Shown one piece after another: positions 32,523-43,439 of a DNA stretch of 64,000 nucleotides. Both the position numbers and the translations under genes were made by a program. The stretch spans positions 10,870,640 through 10,934,639 of the forward strand of contig JALMQS010000102.1 in assembly GCA_024734495.1 (NCBI GenBank). Direction: 5' to 3'. Under the pieces are notes generated by a model. The model saw only the letters and a program-made list of their open reading frames with translations, was not told the DNA's origin and ran no database searches. Every line of letters begins with the position of its first letter. Position 1 is the first letter of the stretch. The stretch is from Forficula auricularia. Lineage: Eukaryota > Arthropoda > Insecta > Dermaptera > Forficulidae.

Positions 32523-33049
32523 GTAAGTAAAGTACCATTTGAAGAGTGCCCCAAAACCAAAATCTTTTTAAAATATAGCTTTGTGATTCTTGATATCTTA
32601 TTCCATTTTTATGTAAACCGGATTTCCTGGTCAAAAATTCGAAATGGGTAACATTTAAATTAGTTTTTATAAGAAAGTAAATAGGAATCTATATAAATAA
32701 AAGCCATTGTCAGACAGTACCCGTGGCGCAGCAAGGTGAACATGTGGGAGAAAAAGCAACTCATATTCAATGACAATTATATTGTCAAATTTTACAAATA
32801 AAACATCTCTATTCTCTATATTATATATCTATAATATCTCTATATATTAATATATTCCTCTATATAGCTTAGAATATTAGATTTACGGCGTGTCTCGTTT
32901 GAAATTTTAGTAGACAAATTTATTAATTTTAAATATATTATATATTAATATATATTTAATTTTTTGGAAATAATTCATACCGCGAAAATTAATTTTTTTT
33001 TTTGAATTTAAGAAAAATATAAATTCTTAAAATTTTAGTAGACAAATTA

Positions 33050-33050
<1 letters not shown>

Positions 33051-33087
<37 letters not shown>
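33051..33087. repeat. (TA)n microsatellite
   Basis: About 17 TA units inside an extremely AT-rich stretch (32810-33260) with no supported gene. Confidence 0.9.
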
Positions 33088-33089
<2 letters not shown>

Positions 33090-33603
33090 TATATATATTT
33101 AATTTATAATATAAGTTTTAATGAGATATGATTTAATGGGATAATGAGATTAATTCTTAATTCATTACTGTGCGGGTCATTTGAAATTTTAGTAGATAAA
33201 TTAATTTTAAAATTATTAAATATAATTGATTTAGAGACACTTTTTTTTAGATAAATTTAAATATTGAAATGTATTATTAAAAAAGAAATAGGTTTCCAAC
33301 CGATCGGGAACTTCGAGAGAAATGGTTGCATGCTCTAATAAAGTATTTATAAAGCATTTAATGATATTTTTTCATCTTTCTTTGATCAATATTCATTATT
33401 CAAAACAATATTTTTTTCAAAACATATAACAGCTAATAATCACATCTCGAGACGCTGCCCGCCAGGTACTGCTCGTAAATAATAATATACGTTCCTGGGA
33501 TACAAAAAATAGAAAATAATTAAGAGGTATTTTCTATTGATGAGTGACTGTTAGAATTCAATAGTGAATTGATGGAGCCCGAGGACAAAATAAACTACTA
33601 GAA

Positions 33604-33810
33604 TATAAGAATAAAATTATTTATTAGAGGGTCATTTCATCCTTGAAAAACGTTTCGGAAGAACTTCTCTCTTTATTCAGAGTTTGTAACTAGCTTCTTG
33701 TCTCCTTTAACAGTTTGATTGGTAAATGTTAGAATTTACCATTAACACCAAAAGAATATTTCAATATCGAAACGTCGTTTTTTTTTTTTTAAGGGATCTG
33801 ATAAATAATT
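33604..33810. repeat. PLE-end inverted pair 4
   Basis: GAATAAAATTATTTATTAGA ... CTTGAAAAACGTTTCGG faces ATATCGAAACGTCGTTTTTT ... ATAAATAATTTTATTC. Same layout as the other pairs but more diverged. Confidence 0.5.
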
Positions 33811-34145
33811 TTATTCGGAAATTGTAATTTTCAGTGTCTTGAAGGTTGACTTTCCATCTATTCACCATAGAAAATAATTTTGAATGCCTAAATGCAAAAC
33901 AAATTTTAAAATTTAAATTTAAAAGTGGGTGTCGAAAAAGAAGAAGAAAGATTATTTTTTTATTTTTTTTTCGAAGAAGAGAGTCTTTTTCCGAAGAGAG
34001 AATATTTTTTCGGACAAAAGAGAAAAAATTTTATTTTGAGAATAAAAGAGCGAATTTTTTTTTTCGAAGAGGAGAGAGAATGTATTTTTAACGGTTTTTA
34101 AGTACCTACATATGTACATTAAGCAAATGTTATATTCTTCGATTT

Positions 34146-34304
34146 TTTTTTTTACTTTTCGGCCCTTCTAGCCATCAGCCAATTTACGATACTGTTATAT
34201 CTTCCATGTAGGGATCAGATTTTTAGCCGGTTTTCTCGAGTTGGATTCGAACAAGGGTTCATTAACAGGCTCGTACGCTAACCGCTCGACTAACCCGACC
34301 CCAC
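34146..34304 (-). mobile_element. SINE-B copy 2
   Basis: On the minus strand: GTGGGGTCGGGTTAGTCGAG, GCGGTTAGCG, a B-box region around GTTCGAATCCAAC, ending GCCGAAAAGTAAAAAA. The 12-bp duplication ATTCTTCGATTT lies at 34134-34145 and 34305-34316. Confidence 0.75.
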
Positions 34305-34954
34305 ATTCTTCGATTTATTTTTATAAATTCGCAACTTTGCTACACCCGGCAATTCATAACTTTCAAAAAAAAAAAATTCTTTTAGTTTTTCTATTTTTTG
34401 TTATAGTAATTAGTAATGAAAATAAAAGACAGTTGCCCCAAGATATAAGAAAAATTTTAAATATTAACTAAAAATAAATAAATAAATAAAAATAATTTAT
34501 TTAACTCAATAATAGAATAGAATGTGTTTAAGAATTATTATTAAATGTTAAACAAAGGTTCCAAGTTGACACGCTAGATTAAAAGGTTGATCACCTCAAA
34601 TATCTCTATCACAGGTTGTTTATCTCAATTAACATACACTAGTGTTTTTAAATATTAAAATTAAGGGCGGGTTTTGATTGAGTTTAAAAGTTTTTGGTGC
34701 TTTAATATCCATTAAGACTTTGAGTGATTTATAAAGTACTTATACCTATTCATTTATAAATTTTATTTATAAATAATATTCAACCCAACATTGAAAGTAT
34801 TTATGGACTTCAATTTCCTGAAGCACAATCGCAATAATACCTACAATTAAGCAAACACTTATAGAGCAAAAAAAATTGTTTTCTAATTCAGTTCCCTAAT
34901 GTGTTCATTTCCACATCATTTTTAACGCTTAAACCCTTTAAAATTAAAAATAAG

Positions 34955-35670
34955 CTGGCGTGTTCTGATGTGGCCATCCACTTGACTTTACCATACAACC
35001 TGGCCCCTCACTTATATTTAATATTTAATAAAATTTATTTATAATCATGTAGGGGGGGGGGGTTAGTTTTTGCATTTTTAGACTCCTGGGACCCACTGAT
35101 TATGTATACAAAATTTGGTTGAGTTTGGTAAATGGCCAAGACTTTCATTTTTTGACCCTCCGCCCCCCCCTTTCGGGCGGTTAGTTTTTGCATTTTTAGA
35201 CTTCTGGGGACCCACTGATTATGTATACAAAATTTGGTTGAGTTTGGTCAAATGGCCAAGATTTTCATTTTTTGACCCTTCGCCCCCTCCCCCCATTTTG
35301 GGCGGTTAGATTTTGCATTTTTAGACTTCTGAGGGTCCACTGATTATGTATACAAAATTTGGTTGAGTTTGCTCAAACGACCTAGATTTTTTAATTTTTA
35401 ACCCCCCCCCCCTCGACCCCCCTTAATTTTGGGTCGATATGCACCAAAATCTAATCAGCTCTTAATCTCAATGGACCAAAACTACATGTGAAATTTGGTT
35501 TCGATATTCACACTAGTTTTTGAGCTAGCTCGTCCACAAATTTGGTAACGCACAGACTAACTAACTAACTAACTAACTAACTAACAGACATTTTGACAAA
35601 ACAATTATTATCTCGAAAAATATAATTTTTTCGATGTTCACTTATTAGAGCTTTTTTGTAGACCGAAATG
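34955..35670 (-). repeat. Repeat family A, copy 3
   Basis: Three rounds of the tandem unit (ATTATGTATACAAAATTTGG, TTTTGCATTTTTAGACT), a C-rich run at about 35401-35412, (AACT)n at about 35557-35585 and the CGAAAAATATAATTTTTTCG block. Short frames over it read the unit and are not genes. Confidence 0.75.
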
Positions 35671-35839
35671 CCATGGTTTCGCTCAATTTTTTTAATCGAA
35701 ATAGTTTCAGCCATTTTCAATCGGATCAAAATTTATACACGACTAATAACTCATGAGATTTAATAAGTACACCAATTTTTAGTGAAATCGTTAGAGCCGT
35801 TTTCGAGAAAAAAACATATTTGGGCGATTATTTTTAGTG

Positions 35840-36785
35840 GAGAGGATATAAGATCAATGGCTTGGAAATGATCCATTCATAAACAGGATATAGTAGTGTG
35901 AGAAGTACAGTCACGTTAAAAAAACATAACCTAAAATTTTAGATCCGTTCATATGTTTAGAGTGGTTATGAGGCCGAAACTTTTTGTGTGGATTGTCGCG
36001 AAAGAACTACCTTAAAGGAATATTCCTTGCGTGAAATTGATTTTTACTAAAAGAATTTCTTTTTTAACAAGTTTATTTTACGGTGAAGAGCTGTCACTCA
36101 TCTCGACAGCCGTGAAATGGCATGAGATATAATTTGTGTGAGTGTGTAACATTATATAGATATAAAAAAATCGATTCGGAGTGCGGATATAAGTTAAGTA
36201 TTCTTAATTACATCGATCAATCATTCTTTGAATTGTAGATGAAAAAAAGAATGAAAAATTTGAGAGAATTCACCGAATAAATTAGAAGTAATCGGAGTGA
36301 ATCGATACTATTTTCACATACTTTCTTCATTCTATTGAATAAAGAAAACGAAAAAAAAATACTTTTATTTGATAGTAAATTATCTTGTATTTATTGTTTT
36401 GGTGTTCGGAATCACGTAAATTGCAAAAAGTTCAATTGTTCAAAGATTTATCAAATTTGTAATCTATATGTACAATTCAAATACCTAGGTAGTTAACTAC
36501 TACTAAGTTACTACTAATTTTTTATTCATCCCAATTTTCCTAGAACTTCTAGTGTAAAGAACTTGAAATTCGTCATGAAGGTTACTTTGAGGAGGTTAAT
36601 ACTAGTTAAGAAAAGTATTTATTATTACAAATTCAAATAAAGGTTTGATTTTACTATTTTTATTTAATTACTGCCCTGATAGCATACTTGGCCTAGAAGA
36701 TGTTTCTTAGACCTTAGGAGATTTTCTAGACATCGTAAAGACAATAAGAGCTGAAATAGATAAGTTATTGTGTGGATTTAGATGA
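35840..36785. other. AT-rich stretch without recognised genes
   Basis: No repeat family or frame is supported. 35715-35840 resembles 10310-10480 (ACACCAATTTT, AATCGT-AGAGCC-like), a weak unnamed repeat. Confidence 0.35.
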
Positions 36786-36789
36786 GGAA

Positions 36790-37990
36790 GTAAAAAAAAG
36801 AGAGGTAATTTAGATTATCTTTTTATTCAGAAACCAACGTTTCTGAGGTTTATTTCCTCCTTCTTCAGGGTTTTAAAAGGTCAGTGAAGGAAATCCAATG
36901 TGATATTCCCCTTTGTCTCCTCTCCCAGTGGTATCAACAATATTATACAGTATTTAGTGTAGAAGGATATTTAGATAAATTTTTATAATATTTCTAATTA
37001 ATATAACAAAGAATAATTGCTATATCAATGAGAATTGTTTTTGACCGCGCTTATTTGAAAAAGATATTTATCGGGAGACTACTGCGGACCACGCTATGGG
37101 AGTCTGCGGAGTCTTAAGTTTGGACCAAGAGAAAAAAGATGTGATCCACTTAGCTACAATCCAACGTCATTTCGCGTATAGCCCGCTAGACATTCGGATG
37201 GATCACCAAGTGAATTTGAAATCTCAGATGTTATATATTTAATCTCCTTAAGACTCCGCAGACTCCAATAGCGTAATCCGCAGTAGTCTCGCGATAAATA
37301 TCTTTTTCAAATAATCGTGGTCAAAAACAATTCTCATTGATATAGCAATTATTCTTTGTTATATTAATTAGAAAAATTATAAAAATTTATTTAAGATCAT
37401 TATTTCAAGTTAGAAATATATAAGTTCAAATATTATTTTCACTCAATATTTGACAAAAATTCCCTACATTTTTTGATTCGCGATTGAATAAAAAGTAGAA
37501 AACATTCGATTAATTTATCTCAAGCATCTAACATACATGCTAATAGACCGAGAGCTCTGGACTGGGAGATTAAATATATAACATCTGAGATTTCAAATTC
37601 ACATGGCGGGCTATACGCGAAATGACGTTGGATTGTAGTTAAGTGGATCACATCTTTTTCTCTCTTGGTCCAAACTTAAGACTCCGCAGACTCCAATAGC
37701 GTAATCCGCAGTAGTCTCGCGATAAATTCCGAAGAAGGAGGGAAAAATCCTCCGAAACGTCGGTTTGAAAGGAAAGGAGGAAGGATTCCAATAAATTACA
37801 CCTTATTTGATATGTGTTAATTTTTTCTTTCCTCACTACCCCTGGGCTGCCTTCCATTACTTTCAATTATACAGTATTTAGTATAGAAGGATATTTAGAT
37901 ACTAAATATTATACAGTATTTAGAAGGAAGGAATAAACCTCCAAAACGTCGGTTTTTGAATAAAAAAGATAGTCTAAATTAACTCTCTTT
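36790..37990. repeat. Foldback complex bounded by facing PLE ends
   Basis: The outer arms are AGAGAGGTAATTTAGATTAT ... CCAACGTTTCTGAGG (36803-36853) and CCTCCAAAACGTCGG ... GATAGTCTAAATTAACTCTC (37933-37986). Inside, a palindrome at 36985-37380 (TATTTATCGGGAGACTACTG / CAGTAGTCTCGCGATAAATA) is followed by a partial third copy at 37560-37728 that runs into AAGAAGGAGGGAAAAATCC, TCCGAAACGTCGG. No host gene. Confidence 0.55.
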
Positions 37991-37999
37991 TTTTTGTTT

Positions 38000-38771
38000 T
38001 GAATTTTGGACTTCTCATAATTTCCCAAAAGATATTTATTTACTTCGGCTTTTTTTTTAGAAACGTTTCATGTTATATAAAACAAATTGTTGATTGTTTT
38101 ATTAAATGACAGATTAAATGGCAGAATATTTTATATTGGTAAGTGACATGTGGGGACAATAAAAAGGGCCGAATATTAAATGTTAGAAAGTGAAAGTCGT
38201 GTGGAGCGCACTTAACAGAGAAGAGAATTTAATGTTAAGTAAAATTCATGTGATATGGACTAACACTAGGTACTCTTATCTTGTCAATACAGAAGTGTTT
38301 CACTTTTCGTTAACGGCCTCATTTCACACATAGTCATAATTATAGCTATTTATGTATGAAGATTATTTATTTATTTCTTTAAATTGAAAATTTGTATTGA
38401 AGCCCAAGTATCTAAAGTGTTAAACCATCGGATACCACAAATCGGTTCAATTCCTATTAATAATTCCTTGATCTATATATTATGTGTGCGTTAGCCTTCT
38501 ATCCCTTTAAATCTAAAAAAAAATTTCCAATATTGATTAAAATTTAAACCATTAAAATTTTCTACATTTAAATATTCATTTCAAAGTCAATTTTATAGAT
38601 TATATTCTCTCTAAAAGGTTACTAATAAAATATTTACAATTACCTTTTTCTCTCGATTAATAAAATTAAACTATTTTTAAAATATCTATTTCAAGTGTAA
38701 TTGTGTTAAAAATCGAAAGCATGGAAGGAATATGTTCTCTAATTAATGAAAAAACAGATATATAATACACC
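38000..38771. other. AT-rich stretch without recognised genes
   Basis: Nothing recognisable; simple AT-rich sequence. Confidence 0.35.
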
Positions 38772-39676
38772 CCTAGTAGCACAATGTTTCAAACTATATA
38801 GCAACTATATAGGCACTATATAGTTATTATATAGTTGTTCCAAACCTTATAGTAACTTTATAGGCACTATATAGTTGTTTCAAACTATATAGCAACTTTA
38901 TAGTTGTTTCAAACTATATAGCAACTTTATAGTTGTTTCAAACTATATAGTAACTTTATAGTTACTATATAGTTGTTTTCAAACTACATAGCAACTTTAC
39001 AGGCACTATCAAGGGCGGATCCAGGAATTTTTTAGGGGGGGGGGGGGAGAATGTATATAAGGTGCCCGATGTGTATAAGATCTACTTTTTATCTCGAAAG
39101 TGTGTCGCGGTCGAATTGTCCAAGCGGGGGGGGGGGGGGGCAGAGACGCCGCCCCCACACATATACACATAGAACTTTATTCAAAATTTAAAAAAAAATA
39201 AATGTTTTTTTTTACAAGTTTCATATCTTATATTTTAAGTTCATTAAAATAAAAAAATAAAAATTGTTATAAATTCCCTGTCGATTTGGCCGCCGTTTTT
39301 TGGCCTCTATGGGGGGCGGTCGCGCCTCCCCCCCCCCTGGATCCGCCCTTGGGCACTATATAGTTGTTTCAAACCATATAGTAACTTTATAGACACTATA
39401 TAGTTGTTTCAAACTATATAGTAACTTTATAGTTACTATATAGTTGTTTCAAACTACATAGCAACTTTACAGGCACTATGCAGTTGTTTCAAACCATATA
39501 GTAACTTTATAGGCACTATATAATTGTTTCAAACCATATAGTAACTTTATAGGCACTATATAGTTGTTTCAAACTATATAGCAACTTTATAGGCACTATA
39601 TAGCTGTTTCAAACTATATAGTAACTTTATAGGCACTATATAGTTACTATATAGTTTGAAACATTGTACTACTAGG
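38772..39676. mobile_element. TIR element filled with a TATAG minisatellite
   Basis: The ends CCTAGTAGCACAATGTTTCA and TGAAACATTGTACTACTAGG are inverted repeats of ~30 bp (one mismatch). The interior is a minisatellite of ~40 bp built from GTTTCAAACTATATAGTAAC and TTTATAGGCACTATATA. It is interrupted by a hAT MITE at 39010-39351. The superfamily is not assigned; no clear target duplication was seen. Confidence 0.65.
39010..39351. mobile_element. hAT MITE nested in the minisatellite
   Basis: Ends CAAGGGCGGATCCAGG and CCTGGATCCGCCCTTG are a perfect 16-bp TIR. GGCACTAT is duplicated at 39002-39009 and 39352-39359. Has G and C homopolymers near the ends. 342 bp, non-coding. Confidence 0.9.
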
Positions 39677-39679
39677 TAC

Positions 39680-40850
39680 ATGAGAAGATTTTTATCTATT
39701 TATAAGAAAATGGTAAAATAAACTTTATTAAAAATTTTCAGTTCTGATTCAGAACTTAATTGTTAATCTAAAGAAACGACTGTGGCCAAAACAGAACGAG
39801 GGGGCAATCTGCACAAAGCGCAAAATTAGGAAGGACACATATTTAAGAAATTTATATCTGTTATATTTTGATAATTGATTTTTTATTATTTAGAATTTCC
39901 ATCATTATTAAAATGAATCTTTTAGGTAACTAAATTTAATGGTCAAAAAATTATAAAAAAGGATTAATTTTAGAAAAGAACAAAATTTTAATTAACAAAA
40001 TAACAGATTATTTATTTATTTGTCGTATACCATTTTACAAGTAAATTAAAAATAACGGATATAGGTCGGTAGACTCATTGTCGAAAAGTTATCAAGAATT
40101 TTTAAAAAGTAATTATTTTTCAAAAAGATTGATATTATTTTAGTGTAATCTTATTCCAAAACAATTTGCAGAATTCTCAAATTTCTGAAACATTTATCAT
40201 ATATTTAGTTCATTTTAAAGTTTACTGATTGGTAAAAAGAGGAAATTTTCCAAAAATATTTAATAATTTTATCAATTAATCAATATAATATTATTAAATC
40301 AAAAACTAAGTAATAGAATTATTTTTTGATCAGCGTATATAAATAAATTATAATTGTAATAAATAAATTCCAAATTATTATCTAACTTTTCCACCTCATC
40401 TAGTTTCTATTGATTTCACATTTCTGGCCTACCTATTTTTTTTGGAGACCTTGAGAAATGGGAACTGTTTCTCGATAGTATATCTTCCAATGTCAAAATC
40501 AATATAGTATTAATGTTTGAATCAGGTCGTGAAATGAAAAAAAAGTATAATATTTGATTACGTTTAGTAGATTGTATTTATATTTGCATATCACAAATAC
40601 TAGATTATATACAGTAGCTTAGGAGTATAATACCATGAAAAAGTAAAAACAAAATGAATAGTAATTAATTTTAATAAGTATGATGATGATATTCATCCTT
40701 AGATGTGGAGTTTATAATTAAATTTAATTTTTTGATATTGTTTTTTGTGTCGCCTATATTTTCTAAGAAATATTATCATAATATAGTACTATACGATATA
40801 TAGGTTAGGTAATTATTATCCGTAGGGGAGACTCCAACAACGATTCATTT
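39680..40850. other. AT-rich stretch without recognised genes
   Basis: No family or coding frame recognised. A short (TTTA)n-type insertion tail appears near 40010. Confidence 0.35.
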
Positions 40851-40964
40851 AGGGAAAACCCCAAGAAGGAGGTAGCCCCCCCCCCATGGACAACAAACCA
40901 ATTAATAACCCCACCTTGATAACATTTAGGGAAAGCGTTCGTTTATAGTGAAACTTATTAAACA

Positions 40965-41149
40965 CAGGAGTTTTTTTGACGGGATATAGTGTTGCACAAA
41001 GAGAAAACACCAGTATAACCCATCAAAAAACTCCTGAATCCCACCTTGGTAATTCTTAGTATGAAATTTTTCACAGGAGTTTTTTTGACGGGTTATAGTG
41101 TTTCACAAAGAGGAAACACCATTATACCCCGTCAAAAAACTCCTGAACC
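40965..41149. repeat. Two tandem hairpins
   Basis: CAGGAGTTTTTTTGACGGG-TATAGTGTT pairs with AACACCAxTATAxCCCxTCAA and AAAACTCCTG. The first hairpin is at 40965-41036, the second at 41075-41149, separated by TTCTTAGTATGAAATTTTT, which also follows the second. So a hairpin plus spacer was duplicated. Confidence 0.65.
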
Positions 41150-41189
41150 CCACCTTGATCATTCTTAGTATGAAATTTTTAATTCACAG

Positions 41190-42145
41190 GTGTGGGACTA
41201 GAGAACAACCTTCCTGGTTAAACACCCAAAATACCGAAACTGTCATTAAACTGTAAACGAGAAAATAAACTATAGAACACTTTAAGCATTTAGGCCCCGA
41301 ACTGGCCTTGAATTCAAGATTTGACAATGCCCTTCAGCAGGATATTGATTAGCCATCACCAATACTTATGTTTTACTTTATTATATATAGAACAGCTTAA
41401 GAAGAGATCCTCATTTGTGATGGGGTGTCAGGGAAAATGGTCATTATCTTCACCTAACAGTTTTTTCAGGAATGGCAAAAATGTGAGTTAATGTGGGTAT
41501 TATTTTTGAATTCAGCAGCAAATTTTCAATCAGAATAGAATAATAGCGAGGGTGAAAATGGAAGAAATGCCCTATTGTTGTCTTTTTTTATAATGATACT
41601 GATACAAGAATAAGTTGCATCAAAAAGGTTCAACCTCTGTAGTCTGCGGTGGACCCTTGTATCTTGGAAATAAGAAGAGATTTAGGGATTGGGTCGGAGT
41701 TAAAGGTATTCGTGGATGCGTGTCTTGAAAGATTGAAGATTATGCGTTGCTGGGAAGACGGTCGGAGTATGAGAGTTCCAGTTTCTGGATGTCATAGGGA
41801 TAAACGAGTTGGCGAATGCGTTTGTTCGGTTAGTATCCAATTTAAGCGCGTAGGGGTGTTGCATCTTAGAAAATCTTCCTGGTTAAACACCCAAATTACC
41901 GAAACTGTAATTAAACTGTAAACAAGAAAATAAACTATAGAACACTTAAAGCATTTAGGCCCCGTACTGGCCTTGTATTCAAAATTTGACATTGTCCGTC
42001 AGCAAGATTGAAACAGTATTGATTAGCCATCACTAATACTTATGTTTTACTTTATTATAAAGGACAGCTTAAGAAGAGATCCTTATTTGTGATGGGGTGT
42101 CAGGGAAAATGGCCCTTATCTTCACCTAACAGTTTTTTCGGATTT
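41190..42145 (+). repeat. ~270-bp direct repeat, copies 41207-41470 and 41875-42135
   Basis: Both copies run from TTCCTGGTTAAACACCCAAA through GAGAAAATAAACTATAGAAC to TTCACCTAACAGTTTTTTC with few differences. In each, the frame SWLNTQ-TETVIKL ends in TAA, with AATAAA within ~10 bases. The stretch between them is GC-richer and holds a 90-codon frame at 41649-41921 that ends in this shared tail. No domain recognised. It could be a duplicated 3' terminal exon of a gene or an unknown TE. Confidence 0.5.
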
Positions 42146-42147
42146 GA

Positions 42148-42352
42148 GAGGTTTCACTGTATATATATTTCGGGCTGTCAACCCATCGTCAGGAGATACA
42201 GAAAATAACTTAACTTTAGAATCCCTTAGTATATTATATGCGTGCCTTATGTACATATAACTATACTATGGCATTCTAAAGTTAAATTAGCTATTTTTTG
42301 TATCTCCTGACGATGGATTGACAGTCCGAAATATATATATATTGAGAAAACT
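42148..42352. repeat. PLE-end-like inverted pair 5
   Basis: TATATATATTTCGGGCTGTC, AACCCATCGTCAGGAG faces CTCCTGACGATGGATTGACA, GTCCGAAATATATATA. Both edges have CTGACGA (a permitted hammerhead core, N7=C), a GGxTTGACAGxCC stem and GAAA. The cleavage region is not clear. Confidence 0.5.
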
Positions 42353-42528
42353 CTTTCTTTTTTATTTCTTACACGTGAAACACGTGACCTTGTGAATAAA
42401 CTCATAGTTAATAATAATTTTTTCAAAAAAAAAAATATATATTTTTACTTTTCTTTTATTGGCCATATAATTTATTTAAATTAGAGTGTATTTGTTTGTA
42501 AAATAATAAATTGCTTTTTTTATTTCAG

Positions 42529-42569
42529 GAAATCAAGCAAATTGATATTGATAGGTATATGTAAAAGTG
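42529..42569 (+). other. Speculative 41-base internal exon
   Basis: TTGCTTTTTTTATTTCAG precedes and GTAAGTTTTT follows. One frame is open (KSSKLILIGICKS) with incoming phase 2 and outgoing phase 1, compatible with the candidate at 32477-32522. Not covered by a recognised repeat. It needs RNA evidence. Confidence 0.2.
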
Positions 42570-42784
42570 GTAAGTTTTTATTTTTTTAACTTGTAGTCAG
42601 CCGAACAAAAGGCTGATAACATCTCTATTGCCCTGTCAGACAATCCCTTTGACTAGGCAACAACCGTGTTGAATAGAACTATTCATATCATTGATTTCCC
42701 TTGTCATCAAGAATATGTAAATATACTGACTCAATTATCTATTAAGCAAGAGAATGTCAAGCGGAAATTAGTTTACCTAGCGGA

Positions 42785-43430
42785 ATATAAATAAGCTGAC
42801 GTGTTCTGATGTGGCCATCCACTTGACCATACAACCTGGGCCCTAAAATTATTTATAATCATGTAAGGGGCTGATTTTTGCATTTTTAGACTTCTGGTGG
42901 TCCACTGATTATGTATACAAAATTTGGTTGAGTTTGCTCAAACAGATTTTTAATTTTTAACCCTCCTCCCTCCCCCCTTAGTTTTGGGTCGATATACACC
43001 AAAATCTAATCAATTCTTAATCTCAATGGACCAAAACTACCTGTAAAATTTGGTTTCGAAATTCACACTAGTTTTTGAACTAGCTCGCCCACAAAAATTT
43101 GGTAACGCACAGACAACCAGACAACCAGACATTTATTTATTTATCCAGAAAAATACACAACATACAATATGTCATGTCCTATAGAGTTGACAAGTCAACT
43201 GTACTTAGGACATTTTGACAAAACAATTATTATCTCGAAAAATATAATTTTTTCGATGTTCACTTATTAGAGCTTTTTTGTAGACCAAAATGCCTTGGTT
43301 TCGGTCAATTTTTTTAATCAAAATAGTTTCAGCCGTTTTTGAGATATTTCGAAAAAAGGGAAAAAAACACTTTTTTCATGCACGATTACAATACTTGACC
43401 ATACCCTGTATGGTAAAGTAAAAATGTAAA
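42785..43430 (-). repeat. Repeat family A, copy 4
   Basis: Family end CTGACGTGTTCTGATGTGGC at the left and CCATACCCTGTATGGTAAAG at the right. A ~77-bp (TTTA)n-tailed insertion at 43133-43209 is flanked by GACATTT on both sides. Confidence 0.7.
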
Positions 43431-43439
43431 ATAACATTT

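Noticed and set aside
33846..34091. 81-codon Lys/Arg/Phe-rich frame
   Set aside because: Lies in an AG/T-rich low-complexity stretch (GAAGA, TTTTTT) with no domain.
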